Origin: Desulfobacterales bacterium
GTDB taxonomy: Bacteria; Desulfobacterota; DSM-4660; Desulfatiglandales; Desulfatiglandaceae
Length of the DNA stretch: 6,785 nucleotides
NCBI GenBank assembly: GCA_022013615.1
Contig: JAKLQB010000519.1
Coordinates: 1 to 6,785 of the forward strand
Direction: 5' to 3'
The notes beneath the pieces are model-generated. The model was given only the letters and a program-made list of their open reading frames with translations. It was not told the origin of the DNA and made no database searches. Both the position numbers and the translations under genes were made by a program. Positions within the stretch are counted from its first letter, which is position 1, and the number at the start of each line of letters is the position of its first letter. This document shows positions 1 through 6,697 of the stretch, piece after piece.

Positions 1-54
1 ATAAATATAATAATATATAGTATATTATTACTCAATATAACCTATCATATTACC
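1..54. repeat. Left arm of perfect 54-bp inverted repeat
   Basis: This AT-rich arm is the exact reverse complement of 185-238 over all 54 positions, and the match ends at C54/G185. Because the arm starts at the first base of the window, it could extend further left. A perfect repeat of this length in non-coding DNA means either recent origin, selection for symmetry (terminal repeats, a cruciform, a recombinase site), or a fold-back artefact at a contig end. No transposase is visible in the window. Confidence 0.9.
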
Positions 55-84
55 TCTTGTTTTTAGGCGCACTGCATTTTCTTA

Positions 85-112
85 TTGACTAAGTATATGT
101 AAATACTATAAC
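85..112 (+). promoter_or_regulatory. Candidate sigma70 promoter inside the inverted repeat
   Basis: TTGACT (85-90) and TATAAC (107-112) each match the sigma70 consensus at 5 of 6 positions and are 16 bp apart. Transcription would start near 119 and run rightward through the tRNA-Leu fragment towards tig, with no ORF in between. The spacer carries a dyad, AGTAT-N6-ATACT (92-107), placed as an operator might be. AT-rich DNA yields chance promoters, so this is a moderate call. Confidence 0.45.
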
Positions 113-138
113 TATATCCAATAATATGGCATATAAAA

Positions 139-158
139 CTATGCATATTCTATGCATA
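139..158. repeat. Two CTATGCATA direct repeats, 11 bp apart
   Basis: CTATGCATA occurs at 139-147 and again at 150-158, so the copies start 11 bp apart, about one helical turn. Each contains the self-complementary octamer TATGCATA. A looser relative, ATATGGCATAT, lies at 124-134. Phased short repeats beside an attachment site resemble integrase arm sites or excisionase/repressor sites, but nothing here identifies the protein. The repeats are seen directly; the role is inferred. Confidence 0.55.
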
Positions 159-184
159 ATGTCGTTTTCTGTGGGGATTTATAG

Positions 185-238
185 GGTAATATGATAGGTT
201 ATATTGAGTAATAATATACTATATATTATTATATTTAT
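185..238. repeat. Right arm of perfect 54-bp inverted repeat
   Basis: This is the exact reverse complement of 1-54, separated from it by a 130-nt spacer. It ends 11 nt before the first base of recognisable tRNA sequence at 250. There is no T-tract or short loop, so a terminator role is unlikely. If the pair marks a small hairpin element (MITE-like), 1-238 would be its minimal extent and a target duplication should flank it; the left flank is outside the window. Confidence 0.9.
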
Positions 239-243
239 TACGC

Positions 244-303
244 AATACATTTAGGATCCAGTACCGAAAAGGTGTAGGGGTTCGAGTCCCCTCTCTCGCA
301 CCA
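244..303 (+). mobile_element. Putative attachment-site junction in tRNA-Leu
   Basis: Tyrosine-recombinase elements often integrate at the anticodon loop or T-arm of tRNA genes. The element then supplies a replacement 3' part at one end and leaves the displaced original 3' part at the other. The abrupt switch from AT-rich sequence to tRNA sequence at about 249/250 fits the displaced end. This predicts an intact tRNA-Leu(UAG) and an integrase gene to the left of the window. Alternatives are a small hairpin element inserted in the tRNA, or a misassembly. No integrase is visible, so this is an inference. Confidence 0.5.
250..303 (+). pseudogene. 3' half of tRNA-Leu(UAG), 5' half replaced
   Basis: From T250 onward the sequence is a textbook 3' half of a type II tRNA: anticodon loop 250-256 with anticodon TAG (252-254), 3' anticodon strand TCCAG (257-261), a variable arm with an ACC/GGT stem, T-stem AGGGG/CCCCT (276-280, 288-292) around T-loop TTCGAGT, acceptor strand CTCTCGC (293-299), discriminator A and encoded CCA. 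The required 5' anticodon strand (CTGGA) is absent; the five bases before the loop read ATACA, and no D-arm or GCGAGAG acceptor strand lies upstream in the window. The break falls exactly at the start of the anticodon loop. It cannot give a functional tRNA as it stands unless the upstream sequence is spliced or excised. Confidence 0.85.
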
Positions 304-509
304 ACCACAGGATCTGGTGATCCTTTGCAGCATGTAGAAATTTGAATTGGAAAATGGCCGAGGCTGGCATCGATGCCTTGAAATTCATTAAATCATTGTT
401 AGTTTTTTCACCAAGACTTCAACAACAACTCTTTTTCTTTAAACAATGCCTAAATAGAGGCCCCTCTAAGGGAACATTCTGCCTGACTGAGCACTGAACG
501 AGGACAACC
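304..509 (+). other. tRNA-Leu to tig intergenic leader with small hairpins
   Basis: This 206-bp stretch has no convincing ORF. It contains a 6-bp hairpin directly after the tRNA (AGGATC 309-314, loop TGGT, GATCCT 319-324), a 12-bp perfect palindrome GGCATCGATGCC (366-377), and a short GC-rich hairpin TAGAG-GCCC-CTCTA (455-468) about 40 nt before the tig start. None has a proper U-tract. A TTGAAA (378-383) is present but lacks an acceptable -10 element. In the ancestral arrangement tig may have been read from the tRNA-Leu promoter; that is an inference. Confidence 0.5.
499..504 (+). promoter_or_regulatory. Ribosome binding site of tig
   Basis: CGAGGA ends 5 nt before the ATG at 510, a good anti-16S match at normal spacing. 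It supports that start over later in-frame codons. Confidence 0.7.
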
Positions 510-1838
510 ATGAGAACTAACCTGGAAGACATCACTTCTGTAAAGAAAAAATTATCAGTTGAAATTGAAACCGAGGAAGTTGACAGAAAATTCAATAAGG
601 TCTACAAAGAACTGGGAAAACAGGTCAAGATACCCGGATTCAGACCGGGGAAAGTTCCCAGAAAAATCCTCGAGAGACATATTGGCAGTCAGGTAACAGA
701 GGATGTGGTAAAAGATCTCATTAATGAGACATTACCCGGGGCTTTAGAAGAGGTCAAAACGTTTCCTCTCGGCGTACCCATCTTAGAAAAAGAGACGCTT
801 AAGCAGGGACAGGACTTCAAATATTCTGCTATAATGGAGGTCCGCCCCCAATTTGAGATAGAGAACTATCTGGGACTCGAGGTTGAAAAAGAAACATGTT
901 CGGTCACCGAACAAGACGTCCAGGATCAGCTTGCTCAAATAAGGAATGCTCACGGTACCCTCGCTTCCATTGACTCCAACAGGCCCATCAAAAAAAATGA
1001 TTATGCGGTTCTCGATTATCAGGCATTTGAGAAAGGGCAGCTTCTCGAAGAAATTCATGCATCAAATTTTCTTCTCAAAGTTGGGGGTAATGATTTTCAT
1101 CCTAAGTTTGAGGAATCCCTGATTGGTCTCAAAAAGGATGACGAAGCCGAAATCAAGGTTGAATTCGAAAGCGGTTACCCTCATACAAAGCTTGCCGGAA
1201 AAACTGTAGACTTCAAGATTAAGATGATAGATATCAAGAAAATGGTACTGCCGGAGCTAAATGATGAGTTTGCCCAAAATCTCGGGGCTGACCTTAAAGA
1301 TTTGAAGGACCTGAATAATAAGGTCAGAGAAACGATCCTCACTCAAGAGGAGAAAAGAATCGATAGCGAGCTAAAACGAAATTTGCTTAAAAAAGTCTCA
1401 GACAGTGTTGACTTTGAACTTCCTCAGACCCTGGTTGAAGCGGAGATTGAACAGGTTGTTGAAAACGTCAAGCAGAATCTCATAAGAAGTGGCTCAAATC
1501 TGGAAAAAACAGGCCTTTCGGAAGAAAAACTTCGAAAAGACTTTAGACCTGCTTCAGAAAAACGAGTCAAGAATTTGCTCATTTTGGGCGAAATAGCTAA
1601 GCAGGAGAAACTTGCAGTAAATGAAGAGGATCTGAACCAGGGATTCAAGGACTTGGCTGCATCCACCGGGCAGGATGCTGAAACCCTCCGAAAGTATTAT
1701 CAGGCGAGAAATCTCATGGATGCCCTGGAAGAAAAACTACTGGAGGAAAAAACATTGAACTACTTGGTGGAAAATGCTAAAATTTCCATATTAGATCCTC
1801 AAAGCAAAAATAATTCAAAAAAAAAGGAGAATGATTAG
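510..1838 (+). CDS. tig: Trigger factor, ribosome-associated chaperone and prolyl isomerase
   Basis: The 442-residue product is close to the usual length of about 430-450. The N-terminal ribosome-binding domain (about 1-115) carries the signature GFRPGKVP at residues 43-50, which docks on ribosomal protein L23 at the exit tunnel. An FKBP-type peptidyl-prolyl isomerase domain spans about 155-245, recognisable by the DYAVLDY strand and the [14 protein letters not shown] segment, followed by the LPELNDEF linker at 247-254. The helical C-terminal arms that cradle nascent chains fill the rest, ending in a lysine-rich charged tail. Role: cytosolic co-translational folding chaperone. It is the first gene of the tig-clpP-clpX-lon unit and stops 5 bp before clpP. 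The start is supported by a well-spaced Shine-Dalgarno. No odd features apart from an A9 run near the 3' end. Confidence 0.97.
   Translation: MRTNLEDITSVKKKLSVEIETEEVDRKFNKVYKELGKQVKIPGFRPGKVPRKILERHIGSQVTEDVVKDLINETLPGALEEVKTFPLGVPILEKETLKQGQDFKYSAIMEVRPQFEIENYLGLEVEKETCSVTEQDVQDQLAQIRNAHGTLASIDSNRPIKKNDYAVLDYQAFEKGQLLEEIHASNFLLKVGGNDFHPKFEESLIGLKKDDEAEIKVEFESGYPHTKLAGKTVDFKIKMIDIKKMVLPELNDEFAQNLGADLKDLKDLNNKVRETILTQEEKRIDSELKRNLLKKVSDSVDFELPQTLVEAEIEQVVENVKQNLIRSGSNLEKTGLSEEKLRKDFRPASEKRVKNLLILGEIAKQEKLAVNEEDLNQGFKDLAASTGQDAETLRKYYQARNLMDALEEKLLEEKTLNYLVENAKISILDPQSKNNSKKKEND
1817..1829 (+). promoter_or_regulatory. A9 tract and AAGGAG ribosome binding site of clpP inside tig
   Basis: Nine adenines (1817-1825) run into AAGGAG (1824-1829), so the strongest Shine-Dalgarno for clpP lies in the last codons of tig. 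It is 14 nt from the clpP ATG at 1844, longer than the usual 5-9. A weaker AGG at 1836-1838, overlapping the tig stop, is 5 nt away. A TGA at 1832-1834 in the clpP frame rules out any earlier clpP start. Translational coupling through the terminating tig ribosome is likely. Confidence 0.6.
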
Positions 1839-1843
1839 GCCTT

Positions 1844-2458
1844 ATGCTGATTCCAATCGTAATTGAACAGTCAAGCCGTGGCGAACGGGCTTATGATATT
1901 TACTCAAGGTTGCTGAAGGATCGGATAATCATTATGGGAGAGGAAGTGCTCGACGGTATGGCCAATACCGTCATAGCCCAAATGCTCTTTCTGGAATCCG
2001 AGGACCCGGACAAAGACATCAACATGTACATCAATTCTCCGGGTGGGTCAGTTACTGCCGGAATGGCCATCTATGACACCATGCAATACATCAAACCGGA
2101 TGTAGCCACTATCTGCATGGGTCAAGCCACCAGCATGGCAGCCCTGCTCCTTGCAGCCGGGGCAGTGGGGAAACGATATGCCCTCCCCCACTCCAGAATC
2201 ATGATTCATCAACCTCTCGGAGGAACCCAGGGTCAGGCCACCGATATAGATATTCACGCCAGAGAAATATTAAAAATGAGAGATACGTTGAACCATATCC
2301 TTTTTAAACATACTGGCCAACCAATTGAAAAGGTGAGAAAAGACACTGAACGCGACTATTTCATGACCAGTGAAGAGGCAAAGGAATATGGCATAGTAGA
2401 TAAAGTTATCACCACAAGAGAAATGCAAAACCCATTAAGCAGACACAAGAAGGCATGA
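1844..2458 (+). CDS. clpP: ATP-dependent Clp protease proteolytic subunit ClpP
   Basis: This is a 204-residue serine peptidase of family S14, full length for ClpP. The catalytic triad is Ser97 (in GQATSMA), His122 (in RIMIHQP) and Asp171 (in TERDYFMT), the same numbering as mature E. coli ClpP. The N-terminus LIPIVIEQ begins where mature ClpP normally begins, so there is little or no propeptide. Other landmarks are YINSPGGSV (62-70), a glycine-rich oxyanion-hole strand, and the handle region around [10 protein letters not shown] (126-135). Family knowledge: two heptamers form a chamber that degrades chains delivered by ClpX. Thr96 next to the catalytic Ser replaces the usual Ala. It lies between tig (5-bp gap) and clpX (4-bp gap). 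The identification is secure. Confidence 0.98.
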   Translation: MLIPIVIEQSSRGERAYDIYSRLLKDRIIIMGEEVLDGMANTVIAQMLFLESEDPDKDINMYINSPGGSVTAGMAIYDTMQYIKPDVATICMGQATSMAALLLAAGAVGKRYALPHSRIMIHQPLGGTQGQATDIDIHAREILKMRDTLNHILFKHTGQPIEKVRKDTERDYFMTSEEAKEYGIVDKVITTREMQNPLSRHKKA

Positions 2459-2462
2459 GACT

Positions 2463-3713
2463 ATGAGCAAGAAAAGTGACTCCAGTGACGATTTGATGTG
2501 TTCGTTCTGCGGAAAGAGCCAGGACGAAGTGAAGAAACTTATCGCAGGTCCTTCTGTATATATTTGCGATGAATGCATTCAGCTGTGTAACGAAATTATC
2601 GCCGAGGAATACACGCAGGATAGTAAAGAAGACTCGTCATCTCTGTTGCCAAAGCCAGCCGAGATAAAGGAAACCCTTGACCAGTATGTGATCGAACAGG
2701 AGAAACCAAAAAAGACTTTATCTGTGGCGGTTCACAACCATTACAAGAGGATTAGCACAAAGGTCGATATGGAAGGTGTGGAGATCGAGAAAAGCAATAT
2801 CCTCCTGATCGGCCCCACAGGGTCAGGCAAGACACTTCTGGCTCAGACCCTGGCCAAAATACTAAAAGTACCCTTCACAATTGCTGATGCCACCACCCTC
2901 ACTGAGGCTGGATATGTGGGTGAAGACGTGGAAAACATTATTTTAAACCTCCTTCAAATGGCTGATTATGAGGTGGAGGCTGCGTGTAAGGGCATCGTTT
3001 ATATCGATGAAATCGACAAAATCGCCAGAAAATCGGACAGTCCATCCATTACCCGCGATGTGTCCGGGGAGGGGGTCCAGCAGGCCCTTTTAAAAATTAT
3101 AGAAGGGACCCTGGCCAACGTCCCGCCCAAAGGGGGCAGAAAACACCCGCAACAGGACTTTGTAAAGGTGGACACAAGCAATATCCTTTTTATTTGCGGC
3201 GGTACCTTCAATGGTCTGGACAAGATAATCAAAAATCGAATCGGCAGTAAATTGATAGGTTTTGAAGCAGATATCAAAGGAAAAGGAGAAATAGATATTA
3301 ACGAAATAATGCCTTTGGTCCAACCAGAAGACCTAATCAAGTTCGGCCTGATACCGGAATTCATCGGAAGAATACCCATAGTCGCCACGTTAAACGAATT
3401 AAGCCTGGACGCCCTTGTAAGGATTCTGACAGAGCCCAAAAACGCCCTCATCAAGCAGTATCAAAAACTGTTTGAACTGGAGCACGTTAAGCTGAAATTC
3501 ACCGATGCCGCTCTATTGGATGTTGCTAAGGCTGCATTAGAACGGAAATCCGGCGCACGCGGCTTAAGAGCAATTCTTGAATCTGTAATGTTGGATATCA
3601 TGTATGAAATTCCTTCTTCTCCGGGAATACAAGAGTGTGTGATCGGTGAAGAGGTCATAACAAGGGGCGAGTCTCCTCTCTTACTTTATGAAAACAAGGT
3701 AGAATATGCATAA
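2463..3713 (+). CDS. clpX: ATP-dependent Clp protease ATPase subunit ClpX
   Basis: The 416-residue AAA+ unfoldase has the complete ClpX layout. The N-terminal zinc-binding domain has Cys13, Cys16, Cys35 and Cys38 (CSFC and CDEC). Walker A is GPTGSGKT (117-124), pore-1 loop GYVG (150-153), Walker [10 protein letters not shown] with Asp182/Glu183, the RKH pore loop (226-228), the IGF tripeptide that docks on ClpP (265-267), arginine finger in EFIGR (Arg303) and sensor 2 in GARGLR (364-369). It recognises substrates, unfolds them with ATP and threads them into ClpP, encoded just upstream. GAAGG (2449-2453), 9 nt before the ATG, serves as ribosome binding site. The normally conserved VIGQ motif reads VIEQ (76-79), followed by Pro82 where Ala is typical; all catalytic residues remain. 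Its end overlaps lon by 8 bp. Confidence 0.98.
   Translation: MSKKSDSSDDLMCSFCGKSQDEVKKLIAGPSVYICDECIQLCNEIIAEEYTQDSKEDSSSLLPKPAEIKETLDQYVIEQEKPKKTLSVAVHNHYKRISTKVDMEGVEIEKSNILLIGPTGSGKTLLAQTLAKILKVPFTIADATTLTEAGYVGEDVENIILNLLQMADYEVEAACKGIVYIDEIDKIARKSDSPSITRDVSGEGVQQALLKIIEGTLANVPPKGGRKHPQQDFVKVDTSNILFICGGTFNGLDKIIKNRIGSKLIGFEADIKGKGEIDINEIMPLVQPEDLIKFGLIPEFIGRIPIVATLNELSLDALVRILTEPKNALIKQYQKLFELEHVKLKFTDAALLDVAKAALERKSGARGLRAILESVMLDIMYEIPSSPGIQECVIGEEVITRGESPLLLYENKVEYA
3696..3699 (+). promoter_or_regulatory. Ribosome binding site of lon, within clpX
   Basis: AAGG lies 6 nt before the ATG at 3706, inside the last clpX codons. It favours 3706 over the next in-frame ATG at 3718, and the resulting 8-bp overlap with clpX points to translational coupling. 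Confidence 0.6.
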
Positions 3714-6177
3714 ATCAATGTTCAATTTGACGAAAAGAGATCAAAGCGATTTCCTGAAAACGGAAAAATCGTACTATCCGCTTCTCCCACTCAGAGACGT
3801 GGTTGTTTTCCCCAACGTAGTGGTCCCGCTCTTTGTGGGGCGAGGGAAATCCATTAAGGCGCTTGAATATGCCATGTCTCATCAAAAGGAAGTCTTCTTG
3901 TCTGCTCAAAAAGATGCGAAAGTCGATGATCCGTCTCCCGGAGACATATATTCTTTTGGCACTCTCAGCACTGTTCTTCAGTTGCTAAAGCTACCCGATG
4001 GTACAGTCAAGGCCCTGATTGAAGGGAAAGAAAGGGGAAGGATTGAGAATACCCTGGTAAAACAGGAATTTTTCATGGTCGAAGTGAGCAAAATTTCAAG
4101 ACGGCACGAGACAACAGTTGAGACCAAAGCATTAATGCGAACCATTAATGCCAGCTTTAAAGAATATGCCAAACTAAACAGCAAAATCGGACAGGAAGTT
4201 GTTTCAACAATGATCTCCATCCAGGACCCTGAACGTCTGGGAGATACCATAGCGGGTCATCTCACCTTGAGGGTGCGGGAGAAGCAGGAGCTTCTCGAAA
4301 CCCAAGATCTGAACAAACGGCTGGAAAAACTTTTTGAAAAGCTTAACAATGAGGTAGATATCCTCAGGCTTGAGCAGCGCCTCAGGACAAGGGTCAAAAA
4401 ACAGATGGAAAAGACCCAAAAGGATTATTATCTCAACGAACAGATGCGTGCCATCCAAAAAGAAATGGGCACCAAGGATGATTTCAAGGCAGAGCTCAAC
4501 GAACTCGAAAAAAAGATCAAGCGAAAGAGGCTATCCAAGGAAGCAAATGCCCGGGTTAAGCAGGAATTCAGCAAGCTTAAGATGATGTCTCCCATGTCGG
4601 CAGAGGCCACCGTAGTGCGGAACTATATCGACTGGATCATCTCTCTACCCTGGCACGAAAAAACAAAAGGAAAATTGGACATTGAAGAAGCTGAAACGAT
4701 CCTGAACGAAGACCATTATGGACTTGAAAAGCCAAAGGAGAGAATCATCGAGTACCTTGCTGTTCAAACACTGACCAAGAAAATGCGAGGCCCTATCCTG
4801 TGTCTGGTAGGCCCCCCAGGCGTTGGTAAAACCTCATTAGCCAAGTCGGTGGCGAGGGCCACCGGGCGAAATTTCGTTCGCCTCTCTCTCGGAGGGGTTA
4901 GAGATGAGGCCGAAATAAGAGGACACAGAAGAACGTATATTGGAGCGCTTCCGGGAAAAATCATTCAATTTCTTAAGAAGGCCAAATCAAACAACCCTGT
5001 CTTTTGCTTGGATGAAGTTGACAAGATGAGCACCGATTTCCGTGGCGACCCTTCTGCAGCCCTCTTGGAGGTCCTGGATCCGGAGCAAAACTTCGCCTTT
5101 AATGACCATTATCTTGATCTGGACTATGATCTGTCTGATGTATTCTTTATCACCACAGCCAATACCCTTCACAGCATTCCGCTGCCACTACAGGACAGAA
5201 TGGAAATTATCCGGCTGCCGGGCTACACAGAACTGGAAAAACTGAACATCGCAAAGCAATTTCTTATAAAAAAGCAGACCGATCAAAACGGCCTTCAGTC
5301 TGAGAACATCTCTTTCACTGACAAGGCCATTTTTACGATCATCAGGACATATACAAGAGAAGCTGGTGTCAGGAATTTGGAGCGAGAGATCTCTTCGATC
5401 TGCCGTAAGTTGGCGAGGAAAATAGTAAAACGTGGTGTAGATGCCAAAATAGCCTTGATGGCTCAGTCCATTCACAAATATCTTGGTATACCAAAATACC
5501 GCTATGGCCGCACTGAAGAAAAAAACATCGTCGGTGTGGGAACAGGACTGGCATGGACAGATGTGGGAGGGGAACTCCTTCAAATTGAAGCCACCATTAT
5601 GCCAGGCAAAGGGAGCCTGGTTCTTACGGGAAAACTCGGAGATGTAATGCAGGAATCGGCCCAGGCCGCTCTGAGTTATGTGCGTTCAAGGGCACGGCAG
5701 TTAAGACTTCCTGATAACTTCTATGAAAATATTGACATCCATATCCATGTCCCGGAGGGTGCTATTCCTAAGGATGGCCCTTCTGCAGGTATCACACTTG
5801 CTACTTCAATCGTCTCCGCCCTGACGAGAAAACCAGTCAATCATGATATTGCCATGACAGGGGAGATCACCTTAAGGGGGAGAGTCCTGCCCATTGGGGG
5901 ACTCAAAGAAAAAATACTGGCAGCCCACCGGGGTGGTATAAGCAAGGTACTCATACCCTTTGACAATAAAAAAGATATTGAAGAGATACCAGGAAAAATC
6001 CTAAGAAAAGTTGAAATAGTCCTGATTGAGCATATGGATGAAGTCCTGACGCAGGCACTCGTCCTGGAAGAAGGGGCAGGACTCTTTGCACCGGAAGAAG
6101 AATACGAGCCTTTTTGCCTCACAGACACTATCAAAAAGACTGGAGAAGAATCTCCATCCGGTATCACAGCTCACTGA
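3706..6177 (+). CDS. lon: ATP-dependent protease Lon (LonA type)
   Basis: This 823-residue protein is a complete LonA. The LON substrate-binding domain begins near [13 protein letters not shown] (24-36), and a charged coiled-coil stretch follows at about 200-275. The AAA+ module has Walker A GPPGVGKT (369-376), Walker [10 protein letters not shown] with Asp436/Glu437, pore loop YIGALPG (411-417), sensor 1 Asn486 in FITTAN, arginine finger near Arg498 and sensor 2 Arg556 in REAGVRNLE. The protease domain has the Ser-Lys dyad: Ser693 in PKDGPSAG and Lys736 in [12 protein letters not shown], 43 residues apart as in E. coli Lon. Role: cytosolic degradation of misfolded and regulatory proteins, often stress-induced. 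It is longer than E. coli Lon (784) because of a few N-terminal residues and an acidic C-terminal tail (about 787-823). It is the last gene of the operon, 56 bp before tRNA-Val, with no obvious terminator between them. Confidence 0.98.
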   Translation: MHKSMFNLTKRDQSDFLKTEKSYYPLLPLRDVVVFPNVVVPLFVGRGKSIKALEYAMSHQKEVFLSAQKDAKVDDPSPGDIYSFGTLSTVLQLLKLPDGTVKALIEGKERGRIENTLVKQEFFMVEVSKISRRHETTVETKALMRTINASFKEYAKLNSKIGQEVVSTMISIQDPERLGDTIAGHLTLRVREKQELLETQDLNKRLEKLFEKLNNEVDILRLEQRLRTRVKKQMEKTQKDYYLNEQMRAIQKEMGTKDDFKAELNELEKKIKRKRLSKEANARVKQEFSKLKMMSPMSAEATVVRNYIDWIISLPWHEKTKGKLDIEEAETILNEDHYGLEKPKERIIEYLAVQTLTKKMRGPILCLVGPPGVGKTSLAKSVARATGRNFVRLSLGGVRDEAEIRGHRRTYIGALPGKIIQFLKKAKSNNPVFCLDEVDKMSTDFRGDPSAALLEVLDPEQNFAFNDHYLDLDYDLSDVFFITTANTLHSIPLPLQDRMEIIRLPGYTELEKLNIAKQFLIKKQTDQNGLQSENISFTDKAIFTIIRTYTREAGVRNLEREISSICRKLARKIVKRGVDAKIALMAQSIHKYLGIPKYRYGRTEEKNIVGVGTGLAWTDVGGELLQIEATIMPGKGSLVLTGKLGDVMQESAQAALSYVRSRARQLRLPDNFYENIDIHIHVPEGAIPKDGPSAGITLATSIVSALTRKPVNHDIAMTGEITLRGRVLPIGGLKEKILAAHRGGISKVLIPFDNKKDIEEIPGKILRKVEIVLIEHMDEVLTQALVLEEGAGLFAPEEEYEPFCLTDTIKKTGEESPSGITAH

Positions 6178-6192
6178 GCGGTTTAAATAAGC

Positions 6193-6221
6193 TTGACAAA
6201 AGCAATCCAGGCGGTTAGATT
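6193..6221 (+). promoter_or_regulatory. Sigma70 promoter of tRNA-Val
   Basis: A perfect TTGACA (6193-6198) is followed after 17 bp by TAGATT (6216-6221, 4 of 6). The predicted start near 6228 is a few bases before the tRNA at 6234. The dyad TTAGAT-TTATC-ATCTAA (6215-6231) spans the -10 and the start point. The 9-mer GGCGGTTAG at 6210-6218 nearly repeats the tRNA 5' end GGCGGATAG at 6235-6243. Placement and spacing make this the best promoter in the window. Confidence 0.75.
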
Positions 6222-6233
6222 TATCATCTAATC

Positions 6234-6308
6234 GGGCGGATAGCTCAGTGGGAGAGCGTCGGCCTTACAAGCCGAGGGTCGCAGGTTCAAATCCTGTTCC
6301 GCCTACCA
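6234..6308 (+). tRNA. tRNA-Val (anticodon UAC)
   Basis: A full cloverleaf can be drawn. Acceptor GGGCGGA pairs with TCCGCCT, with one G-T at the first pair. The D-arm stem is GCTC/GAGC. Anticodon stem TCGGC/GCCGA closes loop CTTACAA, giving anticodon TAC. T-stem GCAGG/CCTGT closes loop TTCAAAT, and discriminator A is followed by an encoded CCA. The length is 75 nt, with a D-loop one base shorter than in many tRNA-Val genes. It decodes GUA and GUG, probably also other Val codons by wobble. It has its own promoter, though read-through from lon is possible. Confidence 0.95.
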
Positions 6309-6318
6309 TTAATCAGCG

Positions 6319-6339
6319 ACCACCTGTAGAACTGGTGGT
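6319..6339 (+). other. Hairpin 1 downstream of tRNA-Val
   Basis: ACCACC (6319-6324) pairs with GGTGGT (6334-6339) around a 9-nt loop. It lies 10 nt past the CCA end and has no T-tract, so it may take part in 3' processing or weak termination; the function is unknown. Confidence 0.4.
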
Positions 6340-6347
6340 ATGAGGAA

Positions 6348-6363
6348 GGCCCTAAAAGGGGCC
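6348..6363 (+). terminator. GC-rich hairpin 2 downstream of tRNA-Val, possible terminator
   Basis: GGCCCT (6348-6353) pairs with GGGGCC (6358-6363) around an AAAA loop: five G-C pairs plus one G-T. No U-run follows (ACTGAAATAG), so it is not a canonical intrinsic terminator. It is the strongest stem after lon and tRNA-Val and the most plausible place for transcription to end. Confidence 0.35.
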
Positions 6364-6385
6364 ACTGAAATAGTCAGCGATAGTG

Positions 6386-6563
6386 AATTTAAAATACGAA
6401 TATCGAAATCCGAAATTCGAAACAATACCAAATGACCAAAATCCCAATAACCAAAACCATTGTGTTAACATCGGCTATGTATAACTGGCTTCTGCGTACT
6501 CGTTTTGAACATTGAAAAATTCGAATTTGTTTCGTATTTCGTGCTTCGGATTTCGGATTTAAT
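6386..6563. repeat. Imperfect inverted-repeat element with 7-bp CGAA-type units
   Basis: The left arm (6389-6425) matches the reverse complement of the right arm (6526-6562 or so) at about 27 of 37 positions. Each arm is a tandem array with a 7-bp period: on the left CGAATAT, CGAAATC, CGAAATT, CGAAACA (6397-6424), and on the right the mirror set TGTTTCG, TATTTCG, TGCTTCG, GATTTCG (6528-6555). The perfect palindrome AATTCGAATT (6518-6527) adjoins the right arm, and four CCAAAA-like units follow the left arm (6428-6458). No ORF is inside. I recall similar CGAAATCCGAAA text as a dispersed intergenic repeat in uncultured bacteria, but could not verify it here. It resembles a non-autonomous hairpin element. 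Confidence 0.6.
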
Positions 6564-6606
6564 ATAACTCAAAAAGTGCCTGAAACGGTAAAACCTTTTC
6601 ATTTCT

Positions 6607-6623
6607 CACCGGTATAACCGGTG
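6607..6623. other. Perfect 7-bp hairpin
   Basis: CACCGGT (6607-6613) and ACCGGTG (6617-6623) are perfect complements around an ATA loop. No T-tract follows on the + strand, but on the minus strand it is followed by AGAAATGAAAAGG. It could form in RNA from either strand; its role is unknown. Confidence 0.45.
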
Positions 6624-6643
6624 GATTAATTACGATTTAAGCC

Positions 6644-6697
6644 AGTACCCAGTACCGGATACCGAGTACCACCTCAATTGAGGTCTAACTGAGTACC
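6644..6697. repeat. Four AGTACC short repeats
   Basis: AGTACC occurs at 6644-6649, 6651-6656, 6665-6670 and 6692-6697, with a degenerate ATACCG at 6659-6664. The last copy lies inside the C-terminal codons of the minus-strand gene. The spacing is irregular, so this is not a CRISPR. It looks like a small intergenic repeat cluster. Confidence 0.5.
6671..6684 (-). other. 14-bp palindrome just after the minus-strand stop codon
   Basis: ACCTCAATTGAGGT is a perfect palindrome that begins directly after the TAG of the minus-strand gene. It has no loop spacer and no T-run, so it is a poor terminator. It could be a protein-binding dyad or a minimal stem. Confidence 0.35.

Noticed and set aside
1..238. 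Integron attC site or intrinsic terminator
   Set aside because: The arms are perfect and AT-rich with a 130-nt spacer; there are no GTTRRRY core sites and no short loop with a U-tract.
1..249. Group I or group II intron in the tRNA-Leu anticodon loop
   Set aside because: The base before the tRNA sequence is A, not the terminal G of group I introns, and no conserved intron core or domain V was recognised. Only part of the insert is visible, so this cannot be fully excluded.
377..410. Heat-shock sigma32 promoter before tig (CTTGAAA at 377-383)
   Set aside because: The -35 half matches well, but no CCCCAT-like -10 element follows at the needed distance.
2999..3454. Long open frame on the minus strand antisense to clpX (151 codons)
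   Set aside because: It lies wholly inside the well-supported clpX gene, has no recognisable domain, and is explained by codon bias of the sense strand.
5188..5583. Minus-strand open frame antisense to lon (131 codons)
   Set aside because: It is cysteine-rich and low in recognisable motifs, and overlaps conserved lon coding sequence, so it is a shadow frame.
6651..6660. Shared 9-mer CCAGTACCG with the tRNA-Leu fragment as a second attachment site
   Set aside because: Nine bases of identity within an AGTACC repeat cluster are easily chance; no further tRNA similarity flanks it.
6644..6697. CRISPR-like array
   Set aside because: The repeats are only 6 bp, irregularly spaced, and one lies inside a coding region.
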